In this document: positions 36,600 through 46,778 of the stretch, piece by piece | Layout: the number at the start of each line of letters is the position of its first letter | How positions within the stretch are numbered: position 1 is the first letter of the stretch | From: Lunularia cruciata | Lineage: Eukaryota; Streptophyta; Marchantiopsida; Lunulariales; Lunulariaceae | Assembly (NCBI GenBank): GCA_948567375.1 | Contig: OX419756.1 | Coordinates: forward strand, 36,966,333-37,030,332 | Length of the DNA stretch: 64,000 nucleotides | Direction: 5' to 3' | The notes under the pieces: generated by a model | What the model was told of the DNA's origin: nothing | Database searches by the model: none | Seen by the model: the letters and a program-made list of their open reading frames with translations, nothing else | Translations under genes and position numbers: made by a program

Positions 36600-37150
36600 A
36601 TGTCAGAAAACTAGTGTATCACTAGTCAGCTCAATCCGTATACCAGGTCCCTTCAGAGCACCCAAATCCTTCATATTGAAGGCAAAACAACTCGTGTGGC
36701 TCCTCAAGAACCTCCAAACCCTTCATCTTTCCTCTCTAGTAAGCTTGGGTCCAAGATCTGGCTCCCAAGTATCCTTTGTAACTGTAGTAGGAGTGGAAGA
36801 CATACTGACTGGCTGCTACACTGGGCCCTTGGGAGCAATAGTGTCATGCTCCCGACCACTAGAAGTCCCAACCTCTATGTGAAAAACTCCCTCCACTTTG
36901 GCTGCAAGCTCCACACGTCCTCTAGCTACATCCCATGTGGACCAAGGGTGTAATCCAAGTAGCCCACGCTCATTTGGATGGACTCCAAGTAGACCACTCT
37001 CCCTAGTAGCTACTGGATGTGTCCCAAGAATACCATGTCCACTCGGTCCATCGCCCCTAGCATGTGCTTGAATCGTCTCGATAGGCACAAGGCTCACAAG
37101 TGTCCGAGCGGTGATGCCTATCAAGCGCATCCTATGTTGCTCTGCCAAGC
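36600..37150 (-). pseudogene. Linker between methyltransferase and RT in element C
   Basis: The region continues the frame of motif IX/X (to 36816) with repeats of the type GLLGVHPNERGLLGLHP and ends near AKVEGVFHIEV. No domain is recognised. Stops precede the RT. Confidence 0.6.
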
Positions 37151-38110
37151 CAAGGCTCACAATCCAAGTCAAACAGTTCAAGTCCATAGCCTGACCTAAC
37201 ACTTGACGCCTAGATGCCTCTGACACTATTGGAACAACGGTAATACAGGTGCAAAAACCCATCACCCACTCTCTCTCATCAGCATTGGCCTCCACCAATT
37301 GCTGTAACTATGAGTCCCAAACAAGTCCAAGTCCTCCCTCTCGAAAAGCATGAGAGCTTGGGAAACTCATGAGTGTGGGAAATGTAGCTTGAGGTTGTCC
37401 AACTAGGTTCACCACTGCCATAGGTGACCTATTAGCCACTACCACTGTTTGAGACTGACGCCCAACATCCAAGATATCATCAACAAGGATGTGGTCAAGT
37501 CGTTGAATCCCATCATAAGCACGTTGTAGAACCTCTCTGGGTAAGAGGTTCGTCCACCAAAGACGAAGATGATGAGCTCGTGATCCCACTCTGACTGCAT
37601 CTAACAATACAGCAAGTCCCATCCAAGAATGGACCTGATGTGTACTCACCACCACTCTAGTGCGAGAATCACCCATCAAAGGAACGTTCTCTAAAAGGTA
37701 AGCTAGAGAAATAGATTGATGAACCTAGAGATGTCATAGTATCCATAACATCTCCCAAAACACACGAGGATCTTGAAGACCCAATCCTTTACCAACATGT
37801 GTATGTCCCTTACACAGCCATCCAGAAATCACCAAGTGAATAGGCCCATGTCTCTCTAGGTCATGCGCTCCTAGTAAGGAAATGTCTCCTGGTAGGGCCT
37901 TCTGGTAACCTCTGACTATGACATCGGTAATAACTCCGGATACCGATAGGCCAAGTGTGCCACATGATGTAGAGAGACTCGCCTAGCAGTCTCATCTCTC
38001 TCTACATACAAGTACCTCTGTACTCGTTTACCCGCATGTAACATCATAGCTAGTCCGGTGCTGATCCCACCAAACAACTCCAATAGGCATATCCTCTCTA
38101 CTGGATACTG
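37150..38110 (-). pseudogene. C5-cytosine DNA methyltransferase domain inside element C pol
   Basis: The enzyme family transfers a methyl group from S-adenosylmethionine to cytosine C5 in DNA. On the minus strand the conserved order is present. Motif I is LLELFGGISTGL (38098-38051). The motif II acidic site YVERDETARR is near 38010-37980. Motif IV is LVISGWLCKG, with catalytic Cys at 37814-37812. Motif VI is LLENVP (ENV at 37691-37683). A motif VIII-like block RLWWTN is near 37570-37540. Motif IX/X is ADEREWVMGF, then RRQVLGQAMDLN (37290-37170). The Pro before the catalytic Cys is Leu and the following Gln is Lys. A frameshift near 37920 and stops at 37736, 37727 and 37310 kill this copy. It lies between protease and RT in the pol order. 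Confidence 0.87.
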
Positions 38111-38479
38111 CCAAGTAATGAGTATGGTATCCAGAGGTATCAAAGCAATCACCTCTAGAGGCTCATCCTCACACTCATCTCTTGATGGTACAAAGGCTCC
38201 ACTCCAAGCCTGTTGCACCAACTGATCTGCATGCTGCTGCAATGCCTCCTCTGAACTACACAATGGAACATCCAAGGTGGATGGAACAATCCCACTTGTA
38301 CTCCAAAGCCAAGTGATCTCCTCTGGTACTGGAGTATCCTCTGCATGGGCATTCCCCTCCAACAAGTCACCAGGCCAAGTAATTGCACCACTGAAAGCTA
38401 AAACTGATGTTGCCATGGTCTCAAAGTGTAGTGAGCCAAGACTGCCACTACTGAAGCGTACTGGTGGGCAACATACCCA

Positions 38480-38854
38480 TCCCTCACCAGACTGCCAACC
38501 AAGTCTATAAGAGGTTGTCTCCTCCCAATAGTCAATGCTAAAACCCATGAGGTATAACACTGCTCCCCCAACTAGCACATCATATGACTCAGCTATTGTC
38601 GCAATAGCTTGAGCTCTCACCACTAAGCTATCAGTCAAATGACCAAGCTGAACCTGGACAACAAGCTTTCCACGTGTGATATATTGTGTCAAACCACCAC
38701 CTAGAGATGTTTGGATCTGAAATAGACACCTCTCCACATCGGTCTTCCGTAACTCCAGACCAACAATTGCAGCCTTCCCCAACATAAGGAGCTGCACACT
38801 AGAGTCTAACAAGACTCTTTGTGGTGTATAGACCTTCCCTGAAGGTCCCACCAA
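38480..38854 (-). pseudogene. Retropepsin-like protease of element C
   Basis: The ORF 38854-37916 (312 codons) begins with a protease fold. VLLDSSVQLLMLGKAAI is the active-site block, with D-S-S-V in place of D-S-G-A. YDVLVGGAVLYLMGF follows about 75 residues later and corresponds to the second hydrophobic-Gly motif. The rest of the same ORF is a linker followed by methyltransferase motifs I and II, so protease and methyltransferase were made as one polyprotein. Confidence 0.7.
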
Positions 38855-38999
38855 ACAAAAAATCCCCCTCTAGTTATCCAATAGGACAACACCAGGTGTG
38901 AACTGTGCTCTCTCAAAGGCCGGTCTAGTTGGCAACTCCTCCAGTCTAGCCGTTGCTGCCTGCTATAAACCATTGGTCGCTGAACGGATCCCATGCTCC

Positions 39000-39596
39000 T
39001 CAACCAAGTTAGCTCCACTACCAACCACCTCTGCTTTAGTAGTAAGAACTGCATCATCCCTACTCTCACACAATGTGGCAACCAACCGGAACATTGGGGC
39101 TGGGTCAACTCCCAATGTAAACATATCATTGGCCGAAAACAAAGGACGCCGCCCCCAACATCATGCTAGACTCAGTCTGTGTAGTAGCAGGTGGCTGACT
39201 AGCAGGTAGTCCATCATGTACTCCATCACCACCCACCACACCTACACTAGAACGTCTAGGAACCATGGATGTCATTTGTAATGCCTCAGATAGTGTGAAA
39301 GACTGGGGAAGTCTGACCTATCTCCCAACCTCTCCTCTTTGTGGGTCCAACTCCACTGATGCTCCTCTAGGCTCTGGAGCACATACTGCACTCCTAGTCA
39401 CTGCTGCAGATGCATCCACCTGTGTTGCTCTGCACATGAAGTCCAAAGCATCTCTATCACCAGCATATGAGGTGGAAGCCTCAGCATCCGAATCTGATCT
39501 CCTCTAAGCAATAGCCACAATAGCCACAATAGCCAATCTTTGCTCCAATTGCTCAATCCGAGTAGCCATAGTTGTGTCAGAAGTAAGGACATGTAC
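39000..39596 (-). pseudogene. gag-protease linker of element C
   Basis: Minus-strand coding linker closely matching 1-507 of element B. It includes IEQLEQRLA (start near 39560), a possible short coiled coil. It breaks off at element D. Confidence 0.65.
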
Positions 39597-40647
39597 TAGG
39601 ATTGATCGTGATCCCGAAGAACCAAGTACAACCTCGTCGTCTTCCAAAAAGGCGAAGGGACTGCGCCCAAAGGCAATTATTTCTGCCAAGGAGGAAAAGA
39701 TCCTCTTGAAAGCCAAAGCTAAAGCCTTGCAGAAAGAACTTAAGGAGACACTACTCAAAACTCGGGAACTGAGTTTGGAGGAGGAGATGAAGATGAAGTC
39801 TCTAGTTTTTCCGGCAGACATCCGATCCAAAGTAAAGGGTCTAATCTAAGCCAAGGTGGGCCAACCCGAGGAACCTTGGGTTAAGGCCACTAGCAATCCT
39901 GTCACCATTTTGAAACGTCCCAAAGTAAAAAGGGAACATGGAGAGACTTTGAACCTGAAGCTGAAGGCAAAGACAGTCAAATTGGGAAGAGTACTCCAAT
40001 ACAATATTGTAGCGGATTTGGCAGCCACAAATGCCAACGTTACATTCAAGCAATTATGGGAAGACAACAAGCTGTACAAGAAGCAGCTAAATTCGGCCCT
40101 TAAGAAGGTGAGGTCGATGTCAAAGGACCTGCCAGCTATCTATCGTATTGAACAAGAAGATCTAGGATCTCCCAAGGTTGACGCGGAGATTGCAGGGTGC
40201 ATGATCACATCGATACCCATTGATTCAAGGTCCGGTGTGAATGTCATGACCGAGGATACCGCAAATCGACTCGGGTATCATACGGTTGAGCCAACACCCC
40301 GAGTGTTGAAATTTGCAAACCAAACTAGGAGACGGCATTTGGGCATGCTGTTAGACATAACCACGATCATTGGGGGGCTGCCCTTCAAGTTGAATTACAT
40401 TGTGTTGCAACTAGTGACAAAGACTGGTTACCCTTTGTTGATCGGAAGACCCTGGTTGTATAGTGCCCAAGTTGTGGTGGATTGGCATCAGCAAAAGTTG
40501 CGATTCAAGGACATTTCGTCCAAAGATCAGAAGCTGGTGACTGTGAGTTGGACAAAAGTTCCTTGTCTTGGGGAAACAAGTTTGTTAGAAGAGGAGGATG
40601 AATCCAAAGACTCATCGTCTTTGTCCTCAGACGAATCCGAAGACTAA
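39597..40647 (+). pseudogene. gag tail and protease of element D
   Basis: One frame with a TAA at 39847-39849. The first part is a Lys/Glu-rich linker. The protease block IPIDSRSGVNVMTEDTANRL is the active site, with D-S-R-S where relatives have D-G-G-S, and YPLLIGRPWLYS is the second motif. The acidic end (EEEDESKDSS) leads to a TAA at 40645. The active-site change suggests loss of protease activity. Confidence 0.75.
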
Positions 40648-40677
40648 GTCCAAGTTAACTATTCGGAATGCTACAAG

Positions 40678-42471
40678 GTGGATGTCGAAGACAAAGATCC
40701 ATATGACCTTGCCTTGGGTGAACATGACTTGGAGGAAGGGGTTTTGATGGCAGCTCGCCTTGGGTTAAGCCAAGTAAGCCACGTTGAAGGAGTCATCAAC
40801 CCCGATGACTGTCAAGATGTTGTCTTGACTGAAGGTAAAATTTTAAAATTTTCAAAGAAATTTCAATTTTCATTGCACTGTTCATAGAATTCCAGGATGT
40901 ATTCGCCTGGTCTATTGATCAAATGCCGGGTATTCCACGAGAATTTGGAGAACACCAGATTGATCTGGTTGAAGGTGCGGTTCCGGTTTGGCAGAGACAA
41001 TACCGCCTGAACCCGAAGTACTCGCTTTTGGTGAAAGATGAAATCAACAAGTACTTAGGAGCCAGAATCATCTTCCCTATCTTAAGCAGTGAATGGGTCT
41101 CTCCCATTGTCATTGTCCCGAAGAAGAAAAAAGGGAAGATCCGAGTGTGCCAAGACTTCCGTAAGTTAAACATAGTCACAAGGAAGGATCATCATCCCTT
41201 GCCTTTTACCGATACAATTCTAGATCAAGTAGCTGGTCATCCTTGTTATAGCTTTCTCGATGGATTTTTAGGGTACAATCAAGTATCCATTCAAGAAGAG
41301 AACAAGGATAAAACCACATTCATGACCAATTGGGGCACTTTTGCTTACAATCAAATGCCCTTTGGGTTGTGTAATGCTCCCACTACTTTCCAATGGATGA
41401 TGAATTCAATCTTCAAAGATTTCCTGCGTAAATTTGTGGAAGTCTTCATTGATGATTTTTGTGTGTTTGGGCGAAGAGATGTACATTTAGATTACCTTCA
41501 CCAAACTTTTGAAAGGTGTTGTTTTGCCGGCTTGTCATTACACCCGGAGAAATGCTTCTTCACAATGAAGGAGGGAATTCTTCTAGGGCATCGGATGTCA
41601 AGCCAAGGTATTGAAGTCGATGTCGAGAAGGTTAAAGTAATTGCAGCTTTGGAATCCCCGAAGAACATCCGGGAGCTGAAAGACTTCTTGGGACATGTCG
41701 GATACTGTAGACGCTTCGTGTCAAAGTATGCGGTGCTTGTTGCACCCCTTACAAAGCTTCTGAAGAAATCAGAAGACTATTTGTGGGAAGCAAATCAAGA
41801 AGAAGCTTTCCAGGTGTTGAAGAAGAAGTTGGTTGAAGCACTAGTTATGAGGGCCCCGAATTAGGACGTCCCTTTTCATGTATATGTGGAACACTTTGTC
41901 CATGGCCATCGGTGTTGTCTTAAGTCAGAAGGACGAGAAGAAGAAGGACTGCCTGGTGTATTATACCAGCAGACAACTTTCAGTTTCTGAAAAGAACTAT
42001 TTGACAATTGAAAGAGAAGCACTTAAGATGGTGTATGCCTACAAGAAACTTCACCACTACCTGCTGGGATACGAGTTTGTCTTCTATGTTGACCACTACG
42101 CATTGCAACATTTGGTCAAGAAGGCAGATTTGTCCGGGCAAATTGCAAGATGGATCTTGTTGTTACAAGAATTCACATATATTGTACAAGTAAGGAAGGG
42201 GGCTTTGCATTCAAATGCGGACTTCTTGTCCAGGTTAGAAACTCAAGACCAGGAGTGGGAAATTGACGATCGGTTCCCTGACAAAGAGTTATATCAATTA
42301 ACAGCAATGCAAAGTACGAGGTGTGCAACAGAATATCATTATCTGCATACTCTCCATTGTCCTGAAGGGATGGACTTGGAGCAGAGAGCAATCTTTCTCA
42401 GGAAAATGGGGCCGTACCAGCTCAAACACAACATTCTATTCAAGATGGGCGAAGACAAAATACTTTGGTGA
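40678..42471 (+). pseudogene. Reverse transcriptase and RNase H of element D
   Basis: RT (40923-41864) is nearly complete: SSEWVSPIVIVPKKKKGKIR, FRKLNIVTRKDHHPLPF, LDGFLGYNQV, MPFGLCNAPTTFQ and catalytic FIDDFCVFG, then LRELKDFLGHVGY-type thumb sequence. It is in a different frame from protease and from RNase H. RNase H starts after a TAG at 41862, with YTSRQLSVSEKNYLTIEREA and VDHYALQHLV. Its first catalytic block (TDAS in relatives) is not intact. A TGA ends the frame at 42469. Confidence 0.88.
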
Positions 42472-42474
42472 TGC

Positions 42475-43626
42475 TTGGAGTCATACGAAGTAGGAGGAAT
42501 GATTGAATCTTTACACTCCAAAGCATTGGGAGGACACTATGCTCTGAAGAATACTGTAAAGAAGATTCTTTTGGCGGGGTATTGGTGGCCTACAATGTAC
42601 AAAGACATGCATGCTCATATCCAAAGTTGTGATGCTTGTCAAAGAACGGGGAAGCCGATGGCTACTTCTCAATGGCCTTTGAGACCAATTTTGCCATTGG
42701 CCCCATTTGAGAAATAGGGAATTGATTTTGTGGGTCCCATTCAACCAATGACCCAAGTCACAAGAAAGCAATACATTTTGGTTTTTATTGACTATGCTAC
42801 CAAGATGGTCAAAGCTGAAGCAACTTGCAGAGATGATGCCAAAAATGTGGTGGAATTTTTTTTTCAAAACATCATCTCACAATATGGGTATCCTTTGGAA
42901 TTGGTCAGTGACCGAGGGACACATTTTTTGAACTCTGTAATGGAGGCATTAAGCAAGTACTTTTTGATTAAACATCGGAAGACAACTCCTTATAACCCAA
43001 AAGCAAATGGCTTAACGGAAAAGGCGAATGGATTACTTTGCAAAATTTTGAATAACGTGACTGTCAATTATGCTTATGATTGGGATACAAAATTACCAGC
43101 CGCGTTGTGGGCATATCAAACAACATAAAATATTACAACCAAAAAAACTCCATACTTCTTGACATATGGCTTGCATCCCATACTACCAGTTGAATTTGAA
43201 GTACCGACATATCGGATTCTTTGCTAAGAACGATTGTCGGAGGAAGAAAGCCAAGATCTTTGGATCCATCAACTAATGTGGTTAGAAGAGAAAAGAGACA
43301 ATGCAATGCAAACCACGAAGGAAGTACAAGCACAGAGGAAAGTCAAGCACAATAAGCATATCAAGCCTATGGCTGTGTGCAAAGGAGATTTGGTTTTGTT
43401 ATATGACAATCGCCAAATATTTTTTCCAGGCAAGCTGCATTTGAGATGGATGAGGCCCTATCAAGTTCTTCATCTTTATGAAAATGGGTCCATACAGCTT
43501 ATAGACATGGAGGGCAATCCTTTTGCCACTCTAGTAAACGGGTGGAGAGTTTGGAGATATTGGACCATAGACTCAAAAGTCTCTAAGACACCCGAGGTCT
43601 ATGTTTGCGGGGACGCTCACATTTGA
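42475..43626 (+). pseudogene. Integrase of element D
   Basis: The zinc domain has H-H-C-C (LHSKALGGHYA, CDACQRTGKP). The core has GIDFVGPI, SDRGTHFLNS and NGLTEKANG with the three acidic positions. A TAG at 42714-42716 replaces the Trp codon before GIDF, and TAA and other stops follow at 43126 and near 43227. The C-terminal part ends with TGA at 43624, directly before the polypurine tract. No chromodomain or PHD finger is present. Confidence 0.87.
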
Positions 43627-44024
43627 AGGAGGGGGTATGTGGTACCCACATTTTTTGGTTTTTTTTTCAAAATAGACAAGAAGAAGTGTATAAAGAAGTC
43701 GGATTGCGCTTGTATGGCCGAAGAAGGCAAAGAAAAGCATCTTCAAGATGAAACCCGAGGTAATGTGGCTTCGGGTCATAAGGCAAAGTACTCAGACTTG
43801 CCCTATTAGCATACAACCCAAAGTAAGGAGTCTTCGTATCTAGGGGAGCTCAACCCGAGGCAAAGATAGTGTAACAACCTTTCTTCGGAGCGAGAAATTC
43901 TAGAAGGGACCATTCAAAACCGGTGGTCATACACGTGAAGTACAATTGACAGTGATAGGCGCATGCAAGAGGTGTGATTTCTCAGTAGAAACTCAAATTC
44001 AAGAGAGACGAAGAAGGTGCAACT

Positions 44025-44032
44025 CTATAAAA
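44025..44032 (+). promoter_or_regulatory. TATA box of the element D LTR
   Basis: CTATAAAA lies 387 bases after the LTR start. The homologous element G has CTATAAAA at 63932-63925 on the minus strand, upstream of the same conserved region. Confidence 0.65.
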
Positions 44033-44365
44033 ATCGAGCTAACGACAAAGCAATGTCAAGAAATTTTCCTTTGCCGCTGAGGAGTTGTCCTGCAGGAGAT
44101 TGTGGGAAGGGAAGTAGAGTTGAAGACGCGCTAGTGTGTAGAGGAGAATTTGAGAGAGTTAAACCGAGAGATAGTGAGGAAGAAGGAAAGATAGGAGAAG
44201 GAAAGAAGAACTCCAAATTCGCAGTGAGAAATCATGCGATTCAGAGGTTAGATGTGATTGCGAGAATTGAAGTCTTGAGCCGACTTTGGATCACCTTCTT
44301 GGCGTGGAACTAGAACGTAAGTTTTCCAGGTTTCATGACCAAAATAATTGAGAGTAAGTGTCTTG

Positions 44366-45649
44366 ATGGGTCCAAGCAAGGCAAGGGAAGAGGAGAATGC
44401 TAGCTCAAGGAGTGAAGCGTCTATTCCGATACAACAACTATAGAGAAGAAGGCGAGTATTGGGTGAAGAAGAGGTAAAGAAGGAGATCACTCCGCAGGTG
44501 GAAGTAGGTGCAAGTGATGGAGTGGAGTACCTACGAGAAATTGTGTGCCCATTGTTAGTGAAGTTAGAGCACAAGAAGAAGGAGATGCAGTCAACATGTC
44601 CAGAGGTGAAGACTGTGTTGCAGGTTTTGGCAAGATTGGAAGAAGAGAACTTGGAGTTGAAGAAGAGTATAATCCAAGGCAAGGAGGAAAGGGAAGTACT
44701 GCGAGGGAATGCAATAGTGCCATGTCAAGTTATTGAGAACTTGAAGAGAGAAGCGAGGTATCGAGAGGAACTTGTGAAGAAGAGTGACATAGCAAGGGAG
44801 AGACAAGTAGCAGAGTACAAAATCTTGAAGCAGTAGTTTGCTGATTCAAGACTAGAAATTATCCATGCTATGGCGAGGGTAGCAGAGAAGGAACAAGAGC
44901 TCAATAGATTGATGGAGAGTGTAGAAGAGAAGAAGCAACTATGGCAGCGGGAGTTGACAGTGAGATATAGGGAGGAAGAGAGATTACAAGAGTTACTTCG
45001 TAATCAAGAGGAGAAGATTGTGTAGAAGGAGAAGGAGAAAGAATTTGTGAAAGCCGAGTTCGAGGCGGAATTGGCAATGTACCAAGAAGATTGGCTTGCA
45101 GATTGGGAGCGTGAAAGGAAGATGAGATTGGAGCTATTGAAGGAGATCATAATCAGGATGAATGCGATGCTGAGTACAGAGGCCAGTGTTTGTATTGAAG
45201 AGACAAGGCTGCACGAGTTGAAATTGCTGGTGTAGGAGACAAGGAGGAGACATGCAAAGGATATAGACTTGAATGCTCTATTAATTAGTCTAAAAACTTG
45301 GGTAGATAGGAAGATATTGGAAGTCAAAGAAAATATCACGATTAGATTAGATCTAGTGAAGATAGAGATAGATAAACTTTGGAAAGATGTTAGAGTCAAA
45401 CCCGAAGTAGATGAAGTGGGAGTGCAGATGTCTTCAAAATTACCATTGGAGACAATAGAGAAGAGTGGGTCAGCAGATAAGGAATTAGATAGATTACCCA
45501 CTAGTGAAATGTCAGATCAAGAAAGAGAATTGTTAGATCTGGTCAAAGATGTAGGATTTGTGAAACCCGAGGATAGAGCAATAGGAAGTATAGTTACTTC
45601 GAGATCAAGTTTGAAAGCTGAGGAAGAAGTAGACATCGGATTGGATTAG
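44366..45649 (+). pseudogene. Coiled-coil ORF in the tail of element D
   Basis: From the ATG at 44366 one frame runs 427 codons. It is broken by four TAG codons (44441, 44834, 45023, 45233) and ends with TAG at 45647. The product is rich in Glu, Lys, Arg and Leu with heptad-like spacing (LARLEEENLELKKSI, EKEQELNRLMESVEEKK) and is predicted to be an extended coiled coil. The last 80 residues are not coiled coil. It is homologous to the longer minus-strand ORF of element G, sharing ARLHELKLLV-type and VDIGLD-type ends. It may be a structural protein related to gag or plant retroelement ORF1; its function is unknown. Confidence 0.6.
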
Positions 45650-46429
45650 TAACCGATTTGAGATTTGAATAGGCAGATATGAAGAAGTGCATTGTCATTT
45701 TGGATCTGTAGGTTTGTAGAGTCATTAGGAAGATAATTGTCGCTTGTTTCACTATTTAAGAGTGGCATTCGTAGTCAAATGTTGTTCAGTGCTCATAATT
45801 CTAAGAATAGATAAAGCAAAGTGTTGGGAAGCAGTGCTCATTGCTTAAGCTTGATTCCGAGTATCAGCTTTGTGCTTGTGTTTGTAAGTGTGTGGAGAAA
45901 TTCAAAGTGCAAGTCAGTGTGCTTGTTGGATGTTGGATTCTGCAGCCTTGATCTTCATTCTATGTGTTTGATCTTGAGTGAAGTGCAATTGAAGCAATGC
46001 CTTGACAGATCTGAGAGGAATTGTAATGTTGGTAGTATTCTACATTTGTGAGTGTAGTGTGAAGTTGATGTGAATCAATTTCAATTGAGGAAGTTGTGCT
46101 TTCAGTGGAGGGGTGGAACACAATTCTAAGGCAAAGTTGTTTTGCAGTGAAGTGTCGTTTTCAAGAGAGCTTGAATCATCACAATCAAGATTTTTTGGAA
46201 AGAATTGATGGAGTTGTGCTTAAGGAGTGTTAATTTGTGATAAGACTGAGAATTAGTGCTCATTACTCTCTTCTGGGTGTGGTTTCTACCTAAGAGATTA
46301 AAGATGCAACCAAGAAGAACTACATGTTACTGTTTGACTTTATATTTGACCAATTCTGACTAGTATCTCTGCATGAACAAACTTTACTTACCCAATTACC
46401 ACAAAAGTGATATTTGTCGGGTTGTCACA
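45650..46429 (+). other. Downstream part of the element D LTR
   Basis: Non-coding region conserved with 60575-61350 of element G. Conservation follows the DNA, including the last 100 bases before CACA. The frame 45821-46051 is conserved only because the DNA is. Confidence 0.6.
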
Positions 46430-46778
46430 TATGTGTAGATCCTCTACTACCACCTCTACCACCTTGTCCTCCATGAACTGGAGCTCCTCTACTACCTGCC
46501 ATAGCAGCCCTACCACTCCGTAACTTTGGGTGTAGGTCAAAACACCGGTCACTAGTGTGACCAAATGTGTGGCAATGCTCACACTACCTCTGTGTTGGCT
46601 ATGATGCACCCAAGGTATTAGGTCCACTGCCTTGAGTACACTCTCTCCGATGGTGAGGTCCACCACAAGTCCAACAAGCAACACCACCACTCATTGGCTG
46701 CTACTGACCCAAAAATGAGTGTAAGGGTCTAACTCCACTAGGCCCTCCACTCGCTCCATAGGATCTGGATTGTCCACC
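46430..46778 (-). pseudogene. Nucleocapsid part of gag, element C
   Basis: The minus strand encodes two Cys/His knuckles (about 46680-46640 and 46580-46540), as in element B, with a few stops. A Gly/Arg-rich stretch (GGQGGRGG) follows up to the junction with element D. Confidence 0.75.

Larger units (their letters stand above)
39597..46429 (+). mobile_element. Element D: 5'-truncated Ty3 element with LTR-associated coiled-coil ORF
   Basis: Plus-strand order: end of gag/linker, protease, RT, RNase H, integrase, polypurine tract (43629-43637), TGTGGTACCC, TATA box, coiled-coil ORF, and a terminal TTGTCACA at 46429. There is no 5' LTR, primer site or gag capsid, and the left junction with element C is abrupt near 39597. 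The 5' part was lost together with a few bases of C. The FIDDF RT links it distantly to element A. Element G at the right end of the window carries the same tail. Confidence 0.85.
43638..46429 (+). repeat. Candidate ORF-bearing 3' LTR of element D
   Basis: The start is set by the polypurine tract GAAGGAGGGGGTA followed by TGTGGTACCC. The end is set by TTGTCACA at the junction with element C. That gives 2792 bases with TG...CA ends. A TATA box CTATAAAA lies at 44025-44032, as in an LTR promoter. Element G repeats the TATA-ORF-CACA order on the other strand. The alternative is a shorter LTR ending near 44293 (GGATCA, followed by TGGCGTGGAACTAGAAC, possibly a primer site), with a second partial element behind it. 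Confidence 0.55.

Noticed and set aside
45821..46051. Frame similar between D (45821-46051) and G (61134-60946)
   Set aside because: Both lie in the non-coding tail of the LTR. The similarity is at DNA level, with no start or domain in common beyond that.
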